The position numbers and the translations under genes were made by a program. This document shows positions 10,312-17,546 of a stretch of 64,000 bases of DNA, one piece after another; within the stretch, counting starts at the first letter, position 1, and every line of letters begins with the position of its first letter. The notes under the pieces were generated by a model. It made no database searches and was not told the origin of the DNA. It worked only from the letters and a program-made list of their open reading frames with translations. Source of the DNA: an uncultured Clostridium sp. (GTDB lineage Bacteria > Bacillota > Clostridia > TANB77 > CAG-508); the NCBI GenBank assembly GCA_902496295.1, contig CABVAF010000001.1:1-64000 (forward strand), in the 5' to 3' direction.

Positions 10312-12975
10312 ATGAAGGTATTGTTTGCAGTAAACAATGAACATATATCAGATTCAATTATAAAAAAATATCAACAAGATTATAGAGAATTAATTTCTAG
10401 TAAAAATGTTTATTATTTTAATGCACTTCTAAAAGAACTACAAGAAGACAAATCATATGATAGAATAGTTATTGGAGAAGATTTAGAGATGTTCTCCAAT
10501 AACAATTATGATGTAATGGACAAATTTATCTTTGATAAATTAGACAAAATAAGTGACGAAGCTTCAAATGCTTCAGGAGAAGATATTCCAATAGTTTTAA
10601 TTTGTACAGACAGGAGAAGTAAGTCAGACCCTATTTTAGTAAAATTATTCAGTATTGGAATTTATAGTGCTTTATTAGGTCAAGATAGAACAATAACAAA
10701 TGTATGTAAATTAATAAATATTCCACGTACTAAAAAAGAAGCTAAAATATACTATAGAATTGACTCTGATGATGCAGATTATAAATCAGAAAGTGAAAAT
10801 GATGTTAGTGAAGTAGAAATACAAAATATTTTAATGCATTACAAAAGACTTGGTAAAAATGAAGAAAAATATGTAGATAGTTTCAATAGTATTGCATCCC
10901 AATATACAGATGCTCAACTAAAAGTAATAGCTAAGTTTTTACCACTTAATGTAAAAGCTGTGCTAGAGGCAGAATGTCCAAAATATCAAGAAATTATGAT
11001 GGGTGGACCTGCAAAAGTTATTTCAGCACCACAAGTTAAAGAAACAAAAACAAAATATAAAGAGTCTGTAGACAAATATAAAAATCAAAAAACTACTACT
11101 AAATTTGACAATGCTAAGCTTGACTTAGTACAAAAACAATTAGAAAAAAATAAATTAACAAAACCAGTAGTAGTTCCAAGTGCAATGAATATAAATAGAG
11201 TAACTAAGATAGAACAAAATCCATTGTTTGAAGATGAAGAACTAAATAACCAAGGAAATATACAAAATTCTCAAAATGTACCAAATATGCAAAACGGCTT
11301 AAATGGAATGGATAATCAAACAAACATACAAAACAATATAGATAGCCAAATGATGCCAAATAATACCTTAGAAGATGATGACCCATTAGCATCTATAAAA
11401 GAAGAATTAAAAGGAATGATAGAATCAGGAGAGGGAACAGAAAATACAGAACAACCAGTAATACAACCAAAAAGAGGAAGAGGTAGACCTAAAAAAGTTC
11501 AACCACAACCTGTTCAAGCACCAAATTTAAGTACGCAAGTATCTAATGATGCAAATGCATCAATATTACCAGGGTTTGAAGATATAACAGAAGAAGTGGC
11601 GCAACCAAAAAGAGGAAGAGGTAGACCAAAAAAAGTTCAGCCACAACCTGTTCAAACATCAAATCAAACTATGGAAGTAGGTAACAACAACTTAAATAAC
11701 ACAACAAACGCTACAAATGATGGTTATGAAAATATTGTAACAAATAACAATATTCAACCAAGTGTAAATTTATTTGATTTAGATGATGATGTTGAAGAAA
11801 CAAATAACTCATATGGCCAAGAATCAACAAGTAATAATCAAATGTCAAATGGAACTATACTTCCAGGAATAGACGATGACGATGACGAAACAGTAAATTT
11901 ACCAAATCAAAACTATAATATGCAAAATAATAACTATATGCCAAACACTCAAGGTAATAACAGTAATAGTTATAATAATGATGTTTATAATCAAAATAAC
12001 TATAACCAAAACCAAAATAATTATTCGCAAAATGGTTATAATCAAAATAGTCAAAGTTTACAATATACTCAAAATTCAAATGTGGACTTTACAAGATTAT
12101 TTACTAGTGATAAAAAGGCAGTTGCTTTTGTTGGAACTTCAAAAAATGGTACTTCATTCTTAGTAAACAATTTAGCAGATTTAATATCACAAAGTGGAAT
12201 AAAAACAGCAATTTTAGACCTAACAAAAAATAAAAATGCATATTACATCTATACAGAAAATGAAGAAGAATTAAGAAAAAAAGCATATTCTTGTATAGAC
12301 AACTTAAGAAGAGGAAATCCGGTAGGAATAAATGTTAGTAAAAACTTAGATGTATATACAACACTTCCAGGAGAAAACGGAGACATAAATGATGCTCAAA
12401 ATATAATGCAAACACTAGTTAGTAATTATTCTTTAGTTCTTCTAGACTGTGATTTTGACACAAATGTAGAATACTTTAGAATAGTGCAAGAAATATATTT
12501 AGTGCAAACTTATGATGTACTAACTATACAACCTCTTACAGCATTTTTAAGAGATTTAAAGTCTAAAAATATACTAGATCAAGCAAAATTAAAAATTGTA
12601 TTAAATAAAGTATTAAGAGTAAAAAGTATAACAGATAGAACAATTATTGGGGGAATGGCATTTTATAATGACCCAGCAATGTCTTTTATGACAGAATTAT
12701 TTAACAAAGATGAAGTTCCTTATTGTGTAATTCCTTTTGAAGATCAAACTTATTCAAAATATTTAGAGGGATTAGTAAATTGTAAAATAACAACAAATGG
12801 ATATTCAAAAAACTTTATGCTTGCTTTATCAAAATTATCAAGTATGGTATATCCATTAATATCAAGAGACGCTGGAAAAAAGCCAACTAAACCAGGATTA
12901 GGAAGTTATAAAAATACTACAACTTTTAATAGTAGCATGAATGATACATTAAATAAAATGAAGAACAATTTTTAG
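10312..12975 (+). CDS. TadZ/CpaE-like protein: receiver-like domain, AT-hook linker, degenerate ParA-type ATPase
   Basis: The protein has 887 residues. Residues 1-145 look like a pseudo-receiver domain (alternating hydrophobic strands, PIVLICTDRRSKSD, no clear phosphoacceptor Asp). Residues 185-600 are an Asn/Gln/acidic low-complexity linker carrying two copies of KRGRGRPKK, the classic AT-hook core, at about residues 386-395 and 432-441. Residues 600-860 have the ParA/MinD fold: the P-loop position reads VGTSKNGTS, without the GK(T/S) lysine, and the Walker B-like segment is LLDCDFDT near residue 710. This order resembles TadZ/CpaE, which position pilus assembly machinery. ATP hydrolysis is doubtful given the P-loop. 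It sits between a pilin-like membrane protein and a GAF/GGDEF-like membrane protein, all co-directional. GGAGGGGAT precedes the ATG. Confidence 0.6.
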   Translation: MKVLFAVNNEHISDSIIKKYQQDYRELISSKNVYYFNALLKELQEDKSYDRIVIGEDLEMFSNNNYDVMDKFIFDKLDKISDEASNASGEDIPIVLICTDRRSKSDPILVKLFSIGIYSALLGQDRTITNVCKLINIPRTKKEAKIYYRIDSDDADYKSESENDVSEVEIQNILMHYKRLGKNEEKYVDSFNSIASQYTDAQLKVIAKFLPLNVKAVLEAECPKYQEIMMGGPAKVISAPQVKETKTKYKESVDKYKNQKTTTKFDNAKLDLVQKQLEKNKLTKPVVVPSAMNINRVTKIEQNPLFEDEELNNQGNIQNSQNVPNMQNGLNGMDNQTNIQNNIDSQMMPNNTLEDDDPLASIKEELKGMIESGEGTENTEQPVIQPKRGRGRPKKVQPQPVQAPNLSTQVSNDANASILPGFEDITEEVAQPKRGRGRPKKVQPQPVQTSNQTMEVGNNNLNNTTNATNDGYENIVTNNNIQPSVNLFDLDDDVEETNNSYGQESTSNNQMSNGTILPGIDDDDDETVNLPNQNYNMQNNNYMPNTQGNNSNSYNNDVYNQNNYNQNQNNYSQNGYNQNSQSLQYTQNSNVDFTRLFTSDKKAVAFVGTSKNGTSFLVNNLADLISQSGIKTAILDLTKNKNAYYIYTENEEELRKKAYSCIDNLRRGNPVGINVSKNLDVYTTLPGENGDINDAQNIMQTLVSNYSLVLLDCDFDTNVEYFRIVQEIYLVQTYDVLTIQPLTAFLRDLKSKNILDQAKLKIVLNKVLRVKSITDRTIIGGMAFYNDPAMSFMTELFNKDEVPYCVIPFEDQTYSKYLEGLVNCKITTNGYSKNFMLALSKLSSMVYPLISRDAGKKPTKPGLGSYKNTTTFNSSMNDTLNKMKNNF
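11464..11655 (+). repeat. 54-base direct repeat encoding two AT-hook segments
   Basis: Bases 11464-11517 and 11602-11655 are nearly identical (I see two differences) and encode QPKRGRGRPKKVQPQPVQ twice. This is an internal duplication within the linker of the TadZ-like gene. Confidence 0.9.
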
Positions 12976-13007
12976 TAGTTTGTTGCAAATAAGTGAGGTG
13001 ATAACTT

Positions 13008-14099
13008 TTGATAATAGCAGTGATTGTATTGTTAGTAGTAATAATTGCAGCATTAATGTTCTACAATATGTCAATTCATAAAAAAATACAGAGTTTTAAC
13101 AATATTAATCAAAAAATAACAAATTTGAATATATTGCAAGATTTTATGAATACATTAGGAGAATGCAGTTCTACTGATGAAAAGTTAGAAAAAATAAATA
13201 ATATATTAATAGAAAAATATGAAATAAAGTATTCAACGATAGTAACATATAATGGAGCAGAATATGTTGTAAGAGCATCTAATGTAGAAGAAAAACACTG
13301 GGAAACTTTAAGCAATTTAAATAGCGAAGAAGTTTTTAAGGAAAGTATTGAAACTGCTGTACCAAAATATATAACTATAGATAAAGAAGGAGAAAGACTT
13401 CCATATCAAAAAATGGAGTTTGGAAGAGCAAAATCTGCAATGTTCTTCCCATTATATATAGATAATGTATATATAGGATATTGGATTATAGAAGGTGGCA
13501 GACCTCACGAGTTTGACAATGTAGATGTAACCATGTTAGAAGTAATAAAGAGTAATATTGTTGCAGTATTAAAGACAATTCAAACTCAAGATACACTTCA
13601 AAACATAGTTAGAGACGATGAGTTTAGTCGTTTAAAAACAGCAGAATATTTGTATGGAGATGCTAAAAAAATAATAGATAAATATACAACATCAACAGTT
13701 TGTATGTTTAAAATAATAAATTTAGTAGAAATTAACAACAACTTTAATAGAGAAACAGGAAACAATATTATTACAGAAGTATGTAATGTAATTAGTCAAA
13801 ATATTTCAGAAGAATATATTTTTGTAAGATATATGGGACCTAAATTTGCAATTGTATTTTCAGGAATAGAGACAAATACAGTTGCGGACTTCATGAAGGA
13901 CATTAAAAAAAGAATTGAGAGTCTAGAGATACCAAAAGCAGGTGAAGACCCAGATGAAACAGAAGACTTTGCAACACCTATAATAAATGTTGTTCTTTCA
14001 ACATACTACAAAGGAACTGCCTTAGATGGTGTTACAAAGAAGCTAGAGGAATATTTAGACTCTGCAAATCCAAAAGAAAATGATATAAATAATTTATAA
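13008..14099 (+). CDS. Membrane-anchored GAF and degenerate GGDEF domain protein
   Basis: Translation starts at TTG (13008) with GAGGTG eight bases upstream. The 363-residue protein has one N-terminal membrane helix (residues 1-20), a GAF-like sensory domain (about 45-195) and a C-terminal domain with GGDEF-like topology (about 205-335). The signature position reads RYMGPKF near residue 274 in place of RYGGDEF, so diguanylate cyclase activity is very unlikely; such domains usually act as ligand sensors or scaffolds. It follows the TadZ-like gene by 32 bases and precedes the ireB operon by 15, so it may be transcribed with either. Fold assignment is moderate; the signal it senses is unknown. 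Confidence 0.6.
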   Translation: MIIAVIVLLVVIIAALMFYNMSIHKKIQSFNNINQKITNLNILQDFMNTLGECSSTDEKLEKINNILIEKYEIKYSTIVTYNGAEYVVRASNVEEKHWETLSNLNSEEVFKESIETAVPKYITIDKEGERLPYQKMEFGRAKSAMFFPLYIDNVYIGYWIIEGGRPHEFDNVDVTMLEVIKSNIVAVLKTIQTQDTLQNIVRDDEFSRLKTAEYLYGDAKKIIDKYTTSTVCMFKIINLVEINNNFNRETGNNIITEVCNVISQNISEEYIFVRYMGPKFAIVFSGIETNTVADFMKDIKKRIESLEIPKAGEDPDETEDFATPIINVVLSTYYKGTALDGVTKKLEEYLDSANPKENDINNL

Positions 14100-14114
14100 A
14101 GGAGGTTATGCGTT

Positions 14115-14369
14115 ATGGGTATGGACGAAACAGTTAGCTTTAAGGTAGAAAGAGATAAGAGTGTAAAAGCAAGAGAAATCTTGAGAGAGGTTTATAAAGC
14201 TTTAGAAGAAAAAGGGTATAACCCTATAAACCAAATAGTTGGATATATACTATCAGGAGATCCAACATATATTACAAGTCATAATAATGCAAGAAACCTA
14301 ATAAGACAAGTAGAGAGAGACGAGCTTTTGGAAAAAATGGTAAAAAACTATATAGGAATAGATGATTAA
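14115..14369 (+). CDS. ireB: IreB family regulatory phosphoprotein
   Basis: An 84-residue protein matching the UPF0297/YrzL family over its whole length, including [32 protein letters not shown] and [10 protein letters not shown]. In enterococci IreB is a small phosphoprotein substrate of the Ser/Thr kinase IreK and affects cephalosporin tolerance. AAAGGAGG precedes the start. The gene opens the ireB-ruvX-yrzB block conserved across Bacillota, and its end overlaps the region containing the possible ruvX starts. Confidence 0.95.
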   Translation: MGMDETVSFKVERDKSVKAREILREVYKALEEKGYNPINQIVGYILSGDPTYITSHNNARNLIRQVERDELLEKMVKNYIGIDD

Positions 14370-14370
14370 A

Positions 14371-14787
14371 ATGAGAAAATTAGGTATAGATTATGGAGAC
14401 AGCAGAGTAGGTCTAGCTATTACAGACGAGCTAGGCATTACTGCTCAAGGCTTAGAAACTGTACATCATAAAGGCAATGATAAAATAGTTCTAAAAAGAC
14501 TAGAAGAAATAATTGAAACATATGAAATAGATACATTTGTAATAGGAATGCCAATAAATATGAATGGAACAAGAACTGAAAGGGCGGAAGTGACAAGTAA
14601 GTTTATACATAAGCTAAAATGTAAATTTAATAAAGTACGAATTGTAGAAATAGACGAAAGACTTACGACTGTAGCTGCTCATAAAACTATGAATTTTCTC
14701 AACATAGATAAATATAAAAAGAAAGACTTAGTAGATACAATTTCAGCAGTATATATTTTAGAAATGTATATTAATAGAAAAAATTAA
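14371..14787 (+). CDS. ruvX: Putative Holliday junction resolvase / pre-16S rRNA nuclease YqgF
   Basis: RuvX/YqgF has an RNase H-like fold and is implicated in 16S rRNA 5' end maturation, with proposed Holliday junction resolution. The family opening MRKLGIDYGDSRVGLAITD gives the first catalytic Asp; FVIGMPINMNGT and DERLTT supply the others. An in-frame ATG at 14362 would add three residues (MIK), but the ATG at 14371 matches the usual N-terminus. Either start overlaps or abuts the end of ireB, implying translational coupling. Confidence 0.93.
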   Translation: MRKLGIDYGDSRVGLAITDELGITAQGLETVHHKGNDKIVLKRLEEIIETYEIDTFVIGMPINMNGTRTERAEVTSKFIHKLKCKFNKVRIVEIDERLTTVAAHKTMNFLNIDKYKKKDLVDTISAVYILEMYINRKN

Positions 14788-14903
14788 TAAAATATTATAA
14801 ACTAGTATATGTTTTAAAAAATTACAAATAATAAATAATAAATTAGATTTTAACATTGTAGAAATACAATTTTAATAAATATATAAATTTGAAAGGAGAA
14901 AAT

Positions 14904-15230
14904 ATGGACGAGAATAACAACAATATTCCAGTAGAAAATGATGGAGAGGAATTAGACAATATATTAACTTTAAATGATGAGGATGGAAACGAAGTAGAAT
15001 TTGAATTCTTAGACCTAATTGAATATGATGGAGAAGAATATGTAATATTATTACCTGTAGAGGATGAAGAAGAGGCAGAAGAACCAGGAGAAGTAGTAAT
15101 ATTAAAATTAGAAGATACAGAAAACGAAGATGAAGAATCTTATGTAAGTGTAGAAGACGAAGATATACTAAATGCTGTATTCGAAAAATTTAAAGAAAAA
15201 TTTAAAGATGATTTTAACTTTGTAGACTAA
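14904..15230 (+). CDS. yrzB: DUF1292 family acidic protein YrzB
   Basis: A very acidic protein of 108 residues of the UPF0473/DUF1292 family, with the core LTLNDEDGNEVEFEFLDLIEYDGEEYVILLPV. It is the usual third member of the ireB-ruvX-yrzB block and has no established biochemical role. The start is set at ATG 14904 because the Shine-Dalgarno GAAAGGAG occupies 14891-14898; a TTG at 14889 would place that site inside the coding region. The 116-base gap after ruvX is AT-rich with no recognised signal. Confidence 0.9.
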   Translation: MDENNNNIPVENDGEELDNILTLNDEDGNEVEFEFLDLIEYDGEEYVILLPVEDEEEAEEPGEVVILKLEDTENEDEESYVSVEDEDILNAVFEKFKEKFKDDFNFVD

Positions 15231-15294
15231 TTATAGTAAAGTTTTAAGAATAAAAACAAATATAATAGAATATAGTTAAAATAGTAATTGTAAG

Positions 15295-15340
15295 ACCTTA
15301 AATTGACTTACTATTCTTAGTCAGTTTAAGGTTTTGTTTA
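15295..15340 (+). terminator. Rho-independent terminator of the ireB-ruvX-yrzB operon
   Basis: ACCTTAAATTGACT (15295-15308) pairs with AGTCAGTTTAAGGT (15319-15332) with one G-U pair, followed by TTTTGTTT. Confidence 0.88.
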
Positions 15341-15393
15341 TAATAAAACAATTATTGTTATTTTTTATTAATTATGTGCATAGGAGAAAATAA

Positions 15394-16254
15394 ATGTATG
15401 ATGTTATAATAATTGGAAGTGGTCCAGCAGGTGTCTCTGCGGCTATTTATGCAAAACGAGGAGGCGCAAATGTACTTGTAATTGCTAAAGATGCAGGAAC
15501 AGTAGGAAAAGCAAAGAAAATAGAAAATTATTATGGTTTTAAAAGTATTACAGGCGAAGAGTTATATAAAAATGGTTTGGAACAGCTTGAAAATCTAAAC
15601 ATAGAATTTATAAATGATGAGGTAGTACAACTAAATTACACAAATCAATTTGAGGTAACAACTGTAAATAATATTTATAAATCTAAATATGTAGTACTTG
15701 CAACAGGTGTGAGCAGAAACATTCCAAATATAAAAGGAATAAAAGAATTTGAAGGAAAAGGCGTAAGCTATTGTGCAATATGTGATGCGTTTTTTTATAG
15801 AAATAAAAATGTAGCAGTACTTGGAAGTGGTAATTATGCAATACATGAAGCAGAAATACTCAAGCCAGTGGTGAAATCTGTTACTCTTCTAACTAATAGC
15901 GAAAAGTTAGTAGAAAATAGAGATATAGACCTAAATATAAATGAAAAGAAAGTAAGAGAAGTGAGAGGTTTTGATAAAGTAGACGAAGTTATATTTGATG
16001 ATGACTCAAAAGAAAGTATAAATGGTGTATTTGTCGCAATAGGTACAGCTAGTACTAATGATTTAGCTAGAAAAATAGGAGCAAAGGTAGAAAATAATAA
16101 AATTGTAGTAAAAGATAACTTAGAAACTACGGTTCCAGGATTATATGCATGTGGAGATTGTACAGGAGGAATTTTACAAATAAGTAAAGCAACCTACGAA
16201 GGAACAAAAGTTGGACTAGAAATAGTTAATAAAATAAAAAATAATCTTAAATAA
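15394..16254 (+). CDS. Thioredoxin reductase-like flavoprotein, possibly ferredoxin-dependent
   Basis: The 286-residue flavoprotein has the FAD-binding start IIIGSGPAGVSAAIYAKR, the redox pair CAIC in SYCAICDAFFYR near residue 130, and the C-terminal FAD motif GLYACGDCTGG. The second nucleotide-binding motif reads GSGNYAIHEA, retaining GxGxxA, but the basic HRRxxxR segment that binds the NADPH phosphate is replaced by TNSEKLVENRD. Clostridia have ferredoxin-dependent flavin thioredoxin reductases that lack functional NADPH motifs, and this protein fits that group better than classical TrxB, with some doubt because GxGxxA remains. The next gene, 22 bases on, is thioredoxin, its likely substrate. 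Confidence 0.85.
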   Translation: MYDVIIIGSGPAGVSAAIYAKRGGANVLVIAKDAGTVGKAKKIENYYGFKSITGEELYKNGLEQLENLNIEFINDEVVQLNYTNQFEVTTVNNIYKSKYVVLATGVSRNIPNIKGIKEFEGKGVSYCAICDAFFYRNKNVAVLGSGNYAIHEAEILKPVVKSVTLLTNSEKLVENRDIDLNINEKKVREVRGFDKVDEVIFDDDSKESINGVFVAIGTASTNDLARKIGAKVENNKIVVKDNLETTVPGLYACGDCTGGILQISKATYEGTKVGLEIVNKIKNNLK

Positions 16255-16276
16255 TATATATTAGGAGGTAATTAAA

Positions 16277-16591
16277 ATGTCAGTTATAAAATTAACTAGT
16301 GAAAATTTTGAAAATGAGGTATTAAAGTCACAAATGCCAGTGTTAGTAGATTTTTGGGCAGAATGGTGTGGACCATGTAGAATGATGGCACCAGTTGTAG
16401 AAGAACTTGAAAAGGAAATGGGAAATGAAGTTAAATTTGCAAAAGTAAATATAGATGAATGCCCAGACTTAGCAGAAAAGTATAATGTTATGAGTATACC
16501 AACTTTTAAATGCTTCAAAAATGGAAGTGAAACAGGAACAACAGTTGGAGTACAAGACAAAGGGGATTTAGTAAGAATTATAAAATTATAA
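16277..16591 (+). CDS. trxA: Thioredoxin
   Basis: A 104-residue thioredoxin with the active site WAEWCGPCRMMAP near residues 28-40 and the cis-proline segment MSIPTFKCF near 75. It acts as a cytosolic protein disulfide reductant. TAGGAGG precedes the ATG, and it is almost certainly co-transcribed with the upstream flavoprotein reductase that would reduce it. Confidence 0.96.
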   Translation: MSVIKLTSENFENEVLKSQMPVLVDFWAEWCGPCRMMAPVVEELEKEMGNEVKFAKVNIDECPDLAEKYNVMSIPTFKCFKNGSETGTTVGVQDKGDLVRIIKL

Positions 16592-16654
16592 TATTGTAAT
16601 AAAATAAAGCCAAAGTATAAATAAATTAACTTGTTATTATATATAAAAAATTTT

Positions 16655-16710
16655 TTGATTTATATTTAAAGTTATGCTATAATATTTAGGCGGTTGTTCT
16701 AAAGGAACAA
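16655..16710 (+). promoter_or_regulatory. Promoter and 5' hairpin of the first Cys-rich small gene
   Basis: TTGATT (16655-16660), a 17-base spacer and TATAAT (16678-16683) form a near-consensus sigma-A promoter. A hairpin, TTGTTC (16694-16699) with GAACAA (16705-16710), lies at the expected transcript start, ahead of the ribosome binding site GGTGGAGG. Confidence 0.8.
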
Positions 16711-16735
16711 TAGACAACTTGGTGGAGGCCGGAAT

Positions 16736-17011
16736 ATGTATAAAAAAGTAGAACTAAATGGCGATGAAGTCCTAAAGGATGGAGGTATTATTGGGAAAGT
16801 AATAAAAAGATTCGACGGAGGAGTTGAAATACGGTTAACAGGTAGAATTGGAATAAGGTTTGCCTTTTATGGCGTTATAGACAATCGAGGAGATTTTCAC
16901 CAGTACTGCAGAAACAATAACTGTAATAAGAAGTGTAAGTTTACACAAAGGCCTTCATGCAGAATTAACCAAAAATATTCTAAAAAGGGAGGACTATATA
17001 TCAATATTTGA
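16736..17011 (+). CDS. Cys-rich small protein, paralogue of the next gene
   Basis: This 91-residue protein is not recognised. It opens MYKKVELNGDEV and is predicted to be mostly beta strand (GIIGKVIKRFDGGVEIRL). Its C-terminal half carries C-x4-C-x3-C-x7-C followed by RIN, which could bind a metal. There is no signal peptide or membrane helix. It is a single-gene unit with a consensus promoter and leader hairpin upstream and a strong terminator directly after. The following gene (17180-17461) shares the MYKK start, the length and the cysteine layout, so the pair looks like an old tandem duplication. Confidence 0.75.
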   Translation: MYKKVELNGDEVLKDGGIIGKVIKRFDGGVEIRLTGRIGIRFAFYGVIDNRGDFHQYCRNNNCNKKCKFTQRPSCRINQKYSKKGGLYINI

Positions 17012-17020
17012 AATTACTTT

Positions 17021-17055
17021 AGCCACTTCCAACATGTGTTGGAGGTGGCTTTTCT
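17021..17055 (+). terminator. Rho-independent terminator
   Basis: AGCCACTTCCAAC (17021-17033) pairs with GTTGGAGGTGGCT (17038-17050) around a four-base loop, followed by TTTTC. Confidence 0.9.
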
Positions 17056-17096
17056 ACGAACATAGAATTTTAGCTGCAATCCCAAGTTACTATATT

Positions 17097-17152
17097 TTGA
17101 TTTATTTAAAAAATAGTGTTATAATATTTTTATACATCATCCAAATGGATGA
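17097..17152 (+). promoter_or_regulatory. Promoter and 5' hairpin of the second Cys-rich small gene
   Basis: TTGATT (17097-17102), 17 bases and TATAAT (17120-17125). A hairpin TCATCC (17137-17142) with GGATGA (17147-17152) lies at the expected 5' end of the transcript, and TTAGGAGG follows at 17161. Confidence 0.8.
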
Positions 17153-17179
17153 AATACAACTTAGGAGGACTAAAGAGAG

Positions 17180-17461
17180 ATGTATAAGAAAGCGAAAATT
17201 GACCGTGGAATTGTTTTTGTTGATGAAAAGGAAGTTGGAGTGGAGAAAGACTTCTACAACGGCACCATCATCATCGAAGGCAAAGATGGTACCACGTTGT
17301 TTGCAGAGTACGGAACTATGGTAGATGGTGAGTTTTATCCACTCTGCCGGAGAACTGTTCGATGCTTGCAGTGCACCATGCATGACAGTCCTAACTGTAG
17401 GTACAACCGTGCGACCAATGGAAACGCTGGCTACTACATGGAAGTTCCTGATGCCGGCTAA
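17180..17461 (+). CDS. Cys-rich small protein, GC-richer paralogue
   Basis: An unrecognised 93-residue protein related to the preceding gene: same MYKK start, a beta-rich first half, then C-x5-C-x2-C-x7-C with RYN after the last cysteine. Outer cysteine spacing is conserved between the two. The base composition is clearly richer in G and C than the flanking genes, with codons such as ATC, ACC, CTC, CGG and GCC that neighbours rarely use. This suggests a different origin or different codon selection from the adjacent AT-rich copy. It has its own promoter, hairpin leader and terminator. No function can be assigned. Confidence 0.75.
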   Translation: MYKKAKIDRGIVFVDEKEVGVEKDFYNGTIIIEGKDGTTLFAEYGTMVDGEFYPLCRRTVRCLQCTMHDSPNCRYNRATNGNAGYYMEVPDAG

Positions 17462-17472
17462 CGCTTTCGGAG

Positions 17473-17497
17473 ACCTGCCGCAGTGCGGTAGGTTTTC
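17473..17497 (+). terminator. Rho-independent terminator
   Basis: ACCTGCCGC (17473-17481) pairs with GCGGTAGGT (17485-17493) around AGT, followed by TTTTCC. Confidence 0.85.
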
Positions 17498-17546
17498 CTA
17501 ATTATATAAAAAACATAGTATATATTTTTAAATAAAAGAGGAGAAT

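Noticed and set aside
11464..11655. Repeat array resembling a CRISPR
   Set aside because: There are only two copies, they lie in frame inside a gene and encode AT-hook segments.
17034..17383. Overlapping frames on both strands around the second Cys-rich gene
   Set aside because: They overlap the promoter and the terminator of the first gene, while the 17180 frame has a well-placed TTAGGAGG and a paralogue next to it.
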